NCBI RefSeq assembly: GCF_019890725.1 | Contig: NZ_JAINZZ010000003.1 | Coordinates: forward strand, 62,001 to 126,000 | Direction: 5' to 3' | DNA: 64,000 nt | Source: Actinacidiphila acidipaludis | Lineage (GTDB): Bacteria > Actinomycetota > Actinomycetes > Streptomycetales > Streptomycetaceae | Part shown: piece after piece, positions 51,514 through 60,140 of the stretch | How the letters are laid out: each line of letters starts with the position of its first letter | Numbering within the stretch: the stretch's first letter is position 1 | Program-made: the position numbers and the translations under genes | The notes under the pieces: generated by a model | What the model was told of the DNA's origin: nothing | What the model saw: the letters and a program-made list of their open reading frames with translations, nothing else | Database searches by the model: none

Positions 51514-51766
51514 GGCCCGCCCCCTGTTCGACCGCGTGTGATCGTAGCCCGGGGGGGAGGGAGACCGCAGCTCGTATGCCCGTGTGGTGACGCGGCGGAC
51601 GGCGCCCTGTCAGCGGCCCGACTGATTGTCGTACAGCAGCGAGGTACAGCAACCTTCGCACCCGCACGGCTGCGTCGTTTGAGGCCGGATCAGATTCCGA
51701 GCGCCCGGGCGTCGGGGTGCGCGCTGGGGTGCGGCGCCACGCGGGCCGGCTGCGGGCAGGCGTTCG

Positions 51767-52696
51767 TCAGGCGAGGAAGTAGGCGATCGCGGACAGGGTG
51801 GCCATCGACAGCAGGGTCGAGAGCAGCACCGTGTCGCGGGGGAGCTCGCTGTCCAGGCCGTACTCGGAGGCGAAGATGAACGCGTTCTGGGCCGTCGGCA
51901 GGCCGGAGCACAGGACGACGGCGAACAGGGCGTGCCCGCCGAGGCCGAAGACCCAGCGCGCCAGGGCGTAGGCGAGGGCGGGCTGGACGCCGGTCTTCAG
52001 GACGACGAGCAGGCGGCGCTGGGTCCTGCCGTCGGGCGAGGTGCGGGTGCGGGCGTTCAGGGACATGCCGAGGGCGAAGAGCGCCGAGGGCACTCCGGCG
52101 CCGCCGAGAGTGTGCAGTGGTGACGTCACCACCGACGGCAGAGCGTCGCCCTTGCCCAGGGCGGCGACCATCAGGCCGGCGGCGGAGGCTGCGACGACCG
52201 GGTTGCGGAAGGGCAGTTGCACGATGCGCAGCCACAGCTTCCCGAGACCGCGGTGAGTGTCGAGGTCGATCAGGATGATGATCAGCGGTGTGATGAACAG
52301 CATCTGGAACAGGGCCGCGGCGATGATGAACGACGTGTCGTGGAGGACGTTCACTGCGACGGGTATGCCGAGGTTCGCGGAGTTGACGTAGGCCGCGCAC
52401 ATGGCGCCTATCGACTGGTCGGCGAGTCGCCGGCGGAACACCCAGCGGCTGAGCGTCAGCCCCAGTGCGAAGACGGCCAGCAGGGCCACCGCGAAGGCCG
52501 CCACGCCGGGCGTTGCCACGTCGCCCACGTGCGATCGCGACATGGTGAGGAACAGCAGCGACGGCATGGCGAAGGTGAACGCGAAGCGGCCGAGCACGGT
52601 TTGGGCCTCGTCGCCGAGGATCCGGTAACGGCCTGCGACCCAGCCGAGGGCGGTCACAGCCCAGATGGGCAGGAAGCCGGTGAGTACGGAGCGCAC
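51767..52696 (-). CDS. AEC-family transporter
   Basis: This 309-residue transporter of the auxin-efflux-carrier type has about ten helices in two halves, the N-terminal AYVNSANLGIPVAVNVLHD with the family's conserved Asn, and the C-terminal SGLPTAQNAFIFASEYG. The start is a GTG at 52696 behind AGGCGGG. Bacterial members export malate or other small acids. The substrate is unknown. It faces ribA across a 239-bp divergent gap. Confidence 0.87.
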   Translation of the reverse strand: MRSVLTGFLPIWAVTALGWVAGRYRILGDEAQTVLGRFAFTFAMPSLLFLTMSRSHVGDVATPGVAAFAVALLAVFALGLTLSRWVFRRRLADQSIGAMCAAYVNSANLGIPVAVNVLHDTSFIIAAALFQMLFITPLIIILIDLDTHRGLGKLWLRIVQLPFRNPVVAASAAGLMVAALGKGDALPSVVTSPLHTLGGAGVPSALFALGMSLNARTRTSPDGRTQRRLLVVLKTGVQPALAYALARWVFGLGGHALFAVVLCSGLPTAQNAFIFASEYGLDSELPRDTVLLSTLLSMATLSAIAYFLA

Positions 52697-52896
52697 GCTG
52701 TCGCCCGCCTAGTGCGCTTGTCGCATGATCGCTTCGTTCACGGCCCTTCAGCATGCCGGATGCCGTCGTGGCACCCCCACCTGGGGTGGGAGGGGTGGAA
52801 TCGCCGGTGACGACCGGGGCGTTGAGACTCCTGGCGGACTGTCGGACCATGTGACCTGAGCCACACTCGCCCGATAGCGAAATAATCGGCTCGCCC

Positions 52897-52922
52897 TAAG
52901 AGCTTGATATTTCAAGATCTTA
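52897..52922. promoter_or_regulatory. Operator-like dyad before ribA
   Basis: TAAGAGCTTGA (52897-52907), a 4-bp spacer, then TCAAGATCTTA (52912-52922): 11-bp arms with one mismatch, 13 bp before the ribA start. It is very AT-rich for this DNA. It could be a repressor site or a leader hairpin. It is not an FMN riboswitch. Confidence 0.5.
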
Positions 52923-52935
52923 TGAGGGAGTCGCC

Positions 52936-53568
52936 ATGTCGGCAGACGCAAGTCCGGCGAGCGCCGCCGGTATCCGCACGAAGGTGCGTGTTCCGCTTCG
53001 GTTCCCTGACGGCTGGGGGACGACCGTGGACGTCTTCACGTTCACCGGACTCGCCGACGGCAAGGAGCACCTGGCTCTCGGGATCGGCGACTACGCGACC
53101 GTGGACGTGCCCCTGGTGCGTCCGCATTCGGAGTGCCTGACGGGGGACGTGTTCGGGTCCGAGCGCTGCGACTGCGGGCCGCAGCTGCGGGAGGCGGTGG
53201 AGCGCATCTCCGGTGTCGGCGGGTACCTGCTGTACCTGCGGCAGGAGGGTCGCGGCATCGGCCTCTACGCCAAGCTCGACGCGTACGCCCTGCAGGACCA
53301 GGGGCTCGACACCTATGAGGCGAACCGCGCCCTGGGCCACGGTGACGACGAGCGTGACTACACGGCCGCGGCGCAGATGCTGGCGGCGCTCGGTGTCGAC
53401 GAGATCACCCTGCTGAGCAACAACCCCGACAAAGCGGAGCAGCTCTCCCGGCTCGGTGTCACCGTGCGGGAGCAGGTGCCGACGGGGGTGCACGTGTCCG
53501 CGGCCAACGTTCGGTACCTGCGCGCCAAGGTGGAGCACACCGGTCACACCCTGGCCCTGCCGGCCTGA
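52936..53568 (+). CDS. ribA: GTP cyclohydrolase II
   Basis: This 210-residue enzyme carries out the first riboflavin step, opening GTP to the pyrimidine product with loss of formate and pyrophosphate. The zinc cysteines C67, C78, C80 (SECLTGDVFGSERCDCG) and the R106 loop (QEGRGIGLYAK) are intact. Y117, equivalent to E. coli Tyr105, is retained; paralogues with Met here stop at the formylated intermediate. It is separate from a DHBP synthase domain and from other rib genes. ATG 52936 has GAGGGAG upstream. The dyad before it suggests local control. Confidence 0.92.
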   Translation: MSADASPASAAGIRTKVRVPLRFPDGWGTTVDVFTFTGLADGKEHLALGIGDYATVDVPLVRPHSECLTGDVFGSERCDCGPQLREAVERISGVGGYLLYLRQEGRGIGLYAKLDAYALQDQGLDTYEANRALGHGDDERDYTAAAQMLAALGVDEITLLSNNPDKAEQLSRLGVTVREQVPTGVHVSAANVRYLRAKVEHTGHTLALPA

Positions 53569-53627
53569 GAGCCGACGCGCGCGGGACCGGATGCGGAATC
53601 TGCGGGTTGCGCGTCAACCACGTGATA

Positions 53628-53667
53628 CGGCCCACGATCGAAACGGTGGCGTTTCGATCGTGGGCCG
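53628..53667. terminator. Terminator between ribA and the TetR gene
   Basis: A perfect 18-bp inverted repeat, CGGCCCACGATCGAAACG / CGTTTCGATCGTGGGCCG, with a 4-base loop is followed by a T-containing stretch. It could double as a TetR site. Confidence 0.75.
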
Positions 53668-53747
53668 ATTACTCTCTTAGGTGTACGACATCGTTTCGAC
53701 AGTGCGTACGCACGCCGTGCACGTAGGGAAGACAAGGAGGGCAGGTC

Positions 53748-54344
53748 ATGTCGCCGGAGGCAGCCGCCGCGCGTCGCACCCGTCTGACACCCGAGCGTGA
53801 ACGGGAGCTGTACACGGCGGTCGTCGAACTCCTGCGGGAGGTCGGCTACGAGGCGCTGACCATGGACGCCGTCGCCGCCCGCACCCGTGCCAGCAAGGCC
53901 ACCCTCTACCGCCAGTGGAAGGGCAAGCCGGAACTCGTCGCGACCGCGCTGCGGCACCACAAACCGGTGTCACCCGCGGACATCGACACCGGTTCACTCA
54001 AGGGTGATCTTCACGAACTCGTCAGAGCGCACGACGAGAACGAGATCAAGCGCGACCAGGAGGTCATGCGGGGGCTGGCGCACGCCGCCTTCCAGAACGA
54101 GGACCTCTTCCGCGCGCTGCGGGAACTGCTCATCGAACCGGAGCTCGCCAGCTTCCGCGACCTGGTGCAGCGCGCCGTGGACCGCGGCGAACTGGCCGCG
54201 GACAACCCAGCCCGCGGCTTCGTCCCGCATCTGCTGTTCGGCGGCGCGCTCGCACGTCCGGTGATCGAGGGCATCGACCCCGATCCGGAGTACACGCACC
54301 GCTACATCGATGCCGTGGTCGTCCCTGCGCTCGGGCTGTCCTGA
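53748..54344 (+). CDS. TetR-family regulator
   Basis: This 198-residue regulator's DNA-binding domain reads LYTAVVELLREVGYEALTMD then AVAARTRASKATLYRQWKGK. A C-terminal domain follows with HLLFGGALARPVIEGIDPDP. The MMPL transporter gene follows 163 bp later in the same direction, so the pair is probably a repressor and its exporter. Good ribosome site (AAGGAGG) before ATG 53748. Confidence 0.88.
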   Translation: MSPEAAAARRTRLTPERERELYTAVVELLREVGYEALTMDAVAARTRASKATLYRQWKGKPELVATALRHHKPVSPADIDTGSLKGDLHELVRAHDENEIKRDQEVMRGLAHAAFQNEDLFRALRELLIEPELASFRDLVQRAVDRGELAADNPARGFVPHLLFGGALARPVIEGIDPDPEYTHRYIDAVVVPALGLS

Positions 54345-54507
54345 CCCGAGGGAAGCCCGCGTCGGTCTGAAGAAATCCCTTCCGAAGAACCGACTTCACA
54401 ACAAACCACCATCGCACCACCGCTCCACCTGACACGCCGCTCTCGTCGTCGGGCTGGTTACACACGCCCATATCCGCCCCCCCCTCTCGACGGGAGCTCC
54501 TGCCTTC

Positions 54508-56715
54508 ATGGCCACATTCCTGTACAAGCTGGGCCGGCTCGCCTTCCGGCGACGGCGCTATGTCGTCCTCGTCTGGGTGGCGTTGCTGGCACTCGCCGGT
54601 GTCGGAGCCGCGACCGCGCCGAAGGCGCCCAGCGACAACTTCACGGTTCCCGGCACCGAGGCTCAGCACGCCTTCGACCTGCTCCATGAGCGCTTCCCCG
54701 GCACCAACGCCGACGGCGCGTCCGCGCGCATGGTGTTCAAGGCCCCCACCGGCCAGAAGATCACCGCGGGACCCGGCAAGGCCGCGGTCGAGAAGGTCGT
54801 CACCGATCTGAAGAACACACCGCAGAAGGCCACCGTCGCCGACCCGTTCACCGCGAACGCGGTCAGCAAGGACGGCACAACGGCCTATGCGTCGGTCACC
54901 TACACCGCCAAGGCGACGGAGATCACCGACGCCACCCACACCGCGATCGAGAACGCCGCGCAGCACGGCAGGGACGCCGGGCTGACCGTGGAGACCGGCG
55001 GCACGGCCCTGCAGGCGTCACCGGAGACCGGCAACAGCGAGGTCATCGGTATCGGCATCGCCGCGGTGGTGCTGCTCATCACCTTCAGTTCGCTGGTCGC
55101 GGCGGGGTTGCCGCTGCTGACCGCGATCATGGGGGTCGGTGTCGGCATCGCCGGGATCACGGCGCTGGCGACCACGCTGGGACTGTCGAGCACCTCGTCG
55201 ACGCTCGCGTCGATGATCGGACTGGCGGTCGGCATCGACTACGCCCTGTTCATCGTCTCCCGGCACCGGCACGAACTCATGGAGGGCCGTGACGGTGAGG
55301 AGGCCGCCGGCCGGGCGGTGGGGACCGCCGGGTCAGCGGTGGTCTTCGCCGGCCTGACGGTGCTGATCGCGCTGGCCGGACTGTCGGTGGTGAACATCCC
55401 GATGCTCACCAAGATGGGACTGGCCGCAGCGGGAACCGTCGCACTGGCGGTGCTCATCGCCCTCACCCTGATTCCCGCCCTGCTCGGCTTCGCCGGCACC
55501 AAGGTGCTCACTCGCAAGGTGCGCAAGGGACGTGCGACGGACGAGGGCAAGCCGAACATGGGGACGCGCTGGGCGCGGCTCGTGGTCCGCCGGCGCATAC
55601 CGTTCCTGATCGCCGGTGTCGTCGCCCTCGGCCTTGCGGCCCTGCCGGTGACCGGGATGCAGCTCGGGCTGCCGGACGACGGCTCGCAGCCGGTGAGCAC
55701 CACGCAGCGCAAGGCGTACGACATGCTGTCCGACGGCTTCGGGCCCGGCTTCAACGGCCCGCTGATGGTCGTCGTCGACGCCGCGCACAGCGACCGGCCG
55801 CAGCAGGCCGCCGAGCACGTCAAGCAGACCATCGCAGGATTCCCCGACGTCAAGACGGTGACCGCCCCGGCGTTCAATCCGAAGGGTGACACCGCGACCC
55901 TGACCGTGGTGCCGGCCTCGAAGCCGAGCAGCACGGAGACCGAGGACCTGGTCCACACCATTCGCGGTCACTCGCACGAGTTCACCGAATCGACGGGTGC
56001 GGATGTGCTCGTCACCGGTACGACGGCGATGAACATCGACGCCTCGCAGCGGCTGAACGACGCTCTGGTGCCGTACCTGGCGCTCGTGGTCGGTCTGGCG
56101 TTCCTGCTGCTGATGATCGTGTTCCGGTCGGTGCTGGTGCCGCTGAAGGCGGCGCTCGGCTTCCTGCTGTCTGTGCTGGCCGCGCTCGGCGCGGTGGTGG
56201 CCGTCTTCCAGTGGGGATGGCTGGCGAACCTGATCGGCGTCGAACAGACCGGTCCGATCATGAGCATGATGCCGATCTTCATGATCGGTGTGGTCTTCGG
56301 ACTGGCGATGGACTACGAGGTCTTCCTGGTCACCCGGATGAGGGAGGCGTACGTCCACGGCGAGAAGCCGCGTCAAGCGGTGGTCACCGGATTCACCCAC
56401 GGCGCCCGCGTGGTGTCGGCGGCCGCGGTCATCATGATCAGTGTGTTCGCCGGGTTCATCGGATCGTCGGAATCGATGATCAAGATGATGGGCTTCGGGC
56501 TGGCCATCGCGGTCGCGTTCGACGCGTTCATCGTCCGTATGACCATCGTCCCGGCGGTGCTCGCGCTCCTCGGCCGCGCCGCCTGGTGGCTGCCCGGCTG
56601 GCTGAGCCGCGCGCTGCCGAAGGTCGATGTCGAGGGCGAGCAACTGCGCAAGAACCTCGAGGCGGCGCACGCTTCGCGCGCCGAGAGTGACGAACCCGAG
56701 CCGGTCACCGTCTGA
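54508..56715 (+). CDS. MMPL/RND-family transporter
   Basis: This 735-residue transporter of the actinobacterial MMPL type has helix 1 (residues 18-37), two large outer loops, and two six-helix halves with the proton-path motifs GLAVGIDYALFIVSR and GLAMDYEVFLVTR. It would move lipids or hydrophobic drugs by proton drive. The C-terminus is short and cytoplasmic. The start has GGGAGCTCC upstream. It follows a TetR gene, the usual control pattern. Confidence 0.9.
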   Translation: MATFLYKLGRLAFRRRRYVVLVWVALLALAGVGAATAPKAPSDNFTVPGTEAQHAFDLLHERFPGTNADGASARMVFKAPTGQKITAGPGKAAVEKVVTDLKNTPQKATVADPFTANAVSKDGTTAYASVTYTAKATEITDATHTAIENAAQHGRDAGLTVETGGTALQASPETGNSEVIGIGIAAVVLLITFSSLVAAGLPLLTAIMGVGVGIAGITALATTLGLSSTSSTLASMIGLAVGIDYALFIVSRHRHELMEGRDGEEAAGRAVGTAGSAVVFAGLTVLIALAGLSVVNIPMLTKMGLAAAGTVALAVLIALTLIPALLGFAGTKVLTRKVRKGRATDEGKPNMGTRWARLVVRRRIPFLIAGVVALGLAALPVTGMQLGLPDDGSQPVSTTQRKAYDMLSDGFGPGFNGPLMVVVDAAHSDRPQQAAEHVKQTIAGFPDVKTVTAPAFNPKGDTATLTVVPASKPSSTETEDLVHTIRGHSHEFTESTGADVLVTGTTAMNIDASQRLNDALVPYLALVVGLAFLLLMIVFRSVLVPLKAALGFLLSVLAALGAVVAVFQWGWLANLIGVEQTGPIMSMMPIFMIGVVFGLAMDYEVFLVTRMREAYVHGEKPRQAVVTGFTHGARVVSAAAVIMISVFAGFIGSSESMIKMMGFGLAIAVAFDAFIVRMTIVPAVLALLGRAAWWLPGWLSRALPKVDVEGEQLRKNLEAAHASRAESDEPEPVTV

Positions 56716-56729
56716 TCGGACGATCAGCT

Positions 56730-56772
56730 CGTCGTGTCCCCGGTCGGTTCTTTGCCGACCGGGGACACGACG
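56730..56772 (+). terminator. Terminator of the MMPL gene
   Basis: A perfect 18-bp stem, CGTCGTGTCCCCGGTCGG / CCGACCGGGGACACGACG, with a 7-base loop lies 15 bp after the stop. Confidence 0.85.
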
Positions 56773-56865
56773 TTCATGGGGTGGCAGGACGGGGGACACC
56801 ATCCGGTCGTATGACCGGGCCTACGATGCGGCGACATCACGGACTTCGTGCGCACCGGGGGACCG

Positions 56866-59505
56866 ATGGCACTTCAGGACATTCCCTCGCGCGGCGCGGA
56901 CCGCCTGCGTGCGGCGGTCATCGCCGCATGTGTGACGGCGGTGGCGTTCTGCCTGGGAGACGTCGTCGCCCGCCAGTACCCGTTCGGGCCGCGGACGCGG
57001 GACGTCAACGACCTCGGCAACCAGTTCGTCCCCTTCCACGCCCACCTGTGGGACCTGCTGCACGGCAGGGCCGACGGCGGCTGGCTGCTCAACTGGCAGT
57101 CGGGGTACGGCAGCAGCTTCCTCCCCGACTTCGGCACATACCTTTCAAGTCCGTTCGCCCCACTCGTCGCGGTGTTCCCGCGGGACCAGATCGACCTGGC
57201 CGTGTACGTCATCACGGTCCTCAAGATCGTCTCGGCCGCCGCCGCCATGGCGTGCCTGCTGCTGACCCTGCGGCCCGGTCCGCGCTGGGCGGCGGGCGTT
57301 CTCGGTGCGTCCTACGCGCTGTGCGGCTGGACGCTGATGCTGGCCTCGTACAACCCCATGTGGCTCGACGGCCTCATCGCGTTCCCGGTGCTGTGCATGG
57401 TCGGCGAGTGGGCGCGCGAAGGGCGGCGGCAGATCTGGGGGATCGTGATCGTCGCCCTGTGTTGGACGGCCAACTTCTACATCGCCTACATGGCGACCAT
57501 CGGTGCCGCGCTCGTGCTGGTGGCCCGGCTCGTCACCGACCAGGACCCGCGGACCACCACCCGCGTGCGGCTGCTGACGCTGGTCCGGGCCGCCGTCACC
57601 ACCGTGCTCGGCGTCGGCCTGACCGCGCCGCTGCTGCTGACCATCGTCAAGGGCACCAAGCTCGCCTACCCGCTCCACCACGCGGTCTTCCACCCGCTGC
57701 CGTGGACGGACCTGCTGGTACGGCTGCTGCCCGGCACCTACGGGTTCTCCAGCCCGTCGACCTATGTGGACACCGCGGCGCTGCTGCTGGCGTTCGTGCT
57801 GCCGTTCCACTCGGCGGTGCCGCGGCGCACCCGGGTGGTGTGGACGGTCATGGCGATCGCCATCGCCGCGTCCTTCCAGTGGCGTCCCACCCATCTGATG
57901 TGGCACGCCTTCACGACACCCAACGGCAGCCCCTACCGGCAGACGTTCGTGCTCAGTGGGGTGCTGGTGATCGCCGCCTGGCTGGCCCTCTCGCACGCCC
58001 TGCCCAGCCCGCGGCAACTGGCCTGCGGCGCCGGGGTGATGGCGGTGGTCGCGGGCATCGCCGCGCTGGGGGCGCCCGGTTCGCTGGCGGGCCTGGGCAC
58101 CTACCCGATGCTGGGCGTCGGGCTGGTGGCCGCGGTGGGCGCGCTGTCCGTGCTCCGGCGGGCCGCCGACAGCCTGGAAGGACCGGCCCGGCGCACCGTA
58201 CCGGCGGCGATCGCGATCGGCGTGCTCGTCGTCGCGCAGGTGGGGCAGATCGCGCTCAGCAACGCGTGGATCGACCGCAAGCGGGTCGCCGCCATGGACG
58301 ACTACGCCGTGTGGGGCCAGCGGCAGGACTGGCAGCGCGAGACCATCGCCTCGGCCGACGACTGGCCCGACCGCCGCACCGACCCCGGGCGCGAGCAGAC
58401 CGTCGGCAACGACCCGATGGCCGTCGGCGGTCAGGGTGCGCAGTACTACAGCAGCCTCACCGCCGACGTGTACACCCGCACCATGCTGGCGCTCGGCGAC
58501 GGCTGGACCTCGCACGGACGCAACCTGCAGAGCCTCGACAACCCGGTCACCGACGTGATCTTCTCCGTCGGCGCCCGGCTGCGCTCACCGCGCGACCCGC
58601 ACACCTCGCACATCCCGCAGACGGCTCCGCCATCCGTCGTCCACGAGGACGTGCCGCCCCTGGTCACCGTGCGTACGGCCGCGCCGCCCGCGAGGTTCGT
58701 GCGGTCGCCCTACCGCAACCAGGAACTGCTGCTGGGCAGCGGCGTCTACACCGCCGGCCGCATCGCCCTCACCGACGGCTCCGGAAAGCCGGTGCCGCTG
58801 TCGGCCGGCGGTGTGTACCGGACGCCCGGCGGCAAGGCGGGCGGCAAGGGCCGCGACTACCGGATCGCGACGTCGTGCCCGGCGCGCACCGACGTCTACT
58901 TCTGGGCGCCGAACTTCATGGGCGACGTGGGCATGGACGGCCAGCAGCAGCTGATCTGGCGTGGCGCGCTGCCCAGCCACCGTGCGCCGATGCAGCGCCT
59001 CGGCCCGACCCCGGAGGGTGGCCGCCTCTTCGTGCTGCTGCACGCCTCGCCGGGGGTCAGCACCGTCTCTCCCCAGGGCGTCGGGTGCCTGTCGCTGTCG
59101 CGACTGGCGGCGGCGGAAAAGCGGATCGCGGCCTCGGCCGCCACCCAGGTGCACGTCACCGATGACGGGATCAGCGCTCGGCTGCCGCAGGGCGCGCGAG
59201 GGTTCGCGGTGATCGCGGCGCCGGCGATCACCGGATGGAGCTGTTCGGTGGGGAACGGGTCGCAGCCCGGGCGCTCCTACATGGGGCTGCTGTCGGTGCC
59301 GCTGGACGGGCGCAGCACCGGCATCTCGTGCGCGTTCACCCCGCCGGGTCTGCACCTGGGCGAGGCGGTCGGCGGCGCGTGCCTGCTGGGGGTCGTGGGG
59401 CTCGCCGGCTTCGGGTGGTGGCGGTCGCGGCGGCGGCCGGCCGGCGCCGGTGGCTCGCCCGCGCCCGCGGAACCGCCGGTGCTGCCCGAAGAAGCGGTCA
59501 TCTGA
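56866..59505 (+). CDS. YfhO-family membrane protein
   Basis: This 879-residue protein has about a dozen helices in the first 480 residues and a large extracellular domain in the second half (480-840), then a C-terminal helix. DVNDLGNQFVPFHAHLWDLL then LNWQSGYGSSFLPDFGTYLS match the YfhO N-terminal region, where conserved Asp residues suggest a GT-C glycosyltransferase fold acting on lipid-linked sugars. A single gene with no sugar-nucleotide genes nearby, so the substrate is unknown. ATG 56866 was chosen over GTG 56848. Confidence 0.85.
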   Translation: MALQDIPSRGADRLRAAVIAACVTAVAFCLGDVVARQYPFGPRTRDVNDLGNQFVPFHAHLWDLLHGRADGGWLLNWQSGYGSSFLPDFGTYLSSPFAPLVAVFPRDQIDLAVYVITVLKIVSAAAAMACLLLTLRPGPRWAAGVLGASYALCGWTLMLASYNPMWLDGLIAFPVLCMVGEWAREGRRQIWGIVIVALCWTANFYIAYMATIGAALVLVARLVTDQDPRTTTRVRLLTLVRAAVTTVLGVGLTAPLLLTIVKGTKLAYPLHHAVFHPLPWTDLLVRLLPGTYGFSSPSTYVDTAALLLAFVLPFHSAVPRRTRVVWTVMAIAIAASFQWRPTHLMWHAFTTPNGSPYRQTFVLSGVLVIAAWLALSHALPSPRQLACGAGVMAVVAGIAALGAPGSLAGLGTYPMLGVGLVAAVGALSVLRRAADSLEGPARRTVPAAIAIGVLVVAQVGQIALSNAWIDRKRVAAMDDYAVWGQRQDWQRETIASADDWPDRRTDPGREQTVGNDPMAVGGQGAQYYSSLTADVYTRTMLALGDGWTSHGRNLQSLDNPVTDVIFSVGARLRSPRDPHTSHIPQTAPPSVVHEDVPPLVTVRTAAPPARFVRSPYRNQELLLGSGVYTAGRIALTDGSGKPVPLSAGGVYRTPGGKAGGKGRDYRIATSCPARTDVYFWAPNFMGDVGMDGQQQLIWRGALPSHRAPMQRLGPTPEGGRLFVLLHASPGVSTVSPQGVGCLSLSRLAAAEKRIAASAATQVHVTDDGISARLPQGARGFAVIAAPAITGWSCSVGNGSQPGRSYMGLLSVPLDGRSTGISCAFTPPGLHLGEAVGGACLLGVVGLAGFGWWRSRRRPAGAGGSPAPAEPPVLPEEAVI

Positions 59506-59508
59506 CGA

Positions 59509-59552
59509 ACGGACCGCGCATGTCACCCGATCCGGTGGCATGCGCGGTCCGT
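59509..59552. terminator. Bidirectional terminator
   Basis: A perfect 14-bp inverted repeat, ACGGACCGCGCATG / CATGCGCGGTCCGT, lies between the convergent YfhO and ogt genes. Confidence 0.75.
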
Positions 59553-59573
59553 CGATCCGATGTCGGATCAGCA

Positions 59574-60140
59574 TCAGATCAACGTCGGCTGGTGTGCGCC
59601 GCGTTCGAAGGCCAGCAGCCAGCGCTTGCGGTCCAGGCCGCCGCCGTAACCGGTGAGGCTGCCGTTGGCGCCGATCACGCGATGGCAGGGCACGATGATG
59701 CCGACCGGGTTCTTGCCGTTGGCCAGGCCCACCGCCCGGGAGGCACCGGGCTGCCCCAGCACGTCGGCGAGTTCGCCGTACGAGACGGTCTCGCCGTAGG
59801 GGATGTCCCGCAGGGCCGACCAGACGCGCTGCTGGAACGGCGTGCCCGACAGCCGCAGGTCGAGGTCGAAGCCGGTGCGCTCGCCCGCGAAGTACTCCGC
59901 GAGCTGGGTGACGACCTGCTCGAAGACCGGATGGTCGTCGAGCAGGCCGAAGGTCTCGTCGCCGGGCCGGTGCCGCTGCTCCGTCATGTACAGGCCCGCG
60001 AGCCCACCCTCCCGGGCGACGAGCGTCAACGGCCCGCAGGGGCTGTCCACGACGGTGTGAACAGTCCCGGAGGGGGCGGCCGTCGGTGAAGCGGCCGCGG
60101 TGGCCGGAATGGCCTCAGCGGCCGGGGTGGTGGTCGTCAT
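59574..60140 (-). CDS. ogt: Methylated-DNA-protein cysteine methyltransferase
   Basis: This 188-residue suicide repair protein takes O6-alkyl groups from guanine. It has the acceptor cysteine C152 in VPCHRVIGANG, PYGETVSYGELADVLGQPGA (helix-turn-helix) and NGKNPVGI. A 27-residue Ala/Thr-rich extension precedes the usual domain. The start overlaps the stop of the Ada-AlkA gene (ATGA), so the two repair genes are one unit. Confidence 0.93.
   Translation of the reverse strand: MTTTTPAAEAIPATAAASPTAAPSGTVHTVVDSPCGPLTLVAREGGLAGLYMTEQRHRPGDETFGLLDDHPVFEQVVTQLAEYFAGERTGFDLDLRLSGTPFQQRVWSALRDIPYGETVSYGELADVLGQPGASRAVGLANGKNPVGIIVPCHRVIGANGSLTGYGGGLDRKRWLLAFERGAHQPTLI

Noticed and set aside
54345..54507. 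Gap between TetR and MMPL as a riboswitch
   Set aside because: No paired structure typical of a known riboswitch was found; only AT-richer leader sequence.
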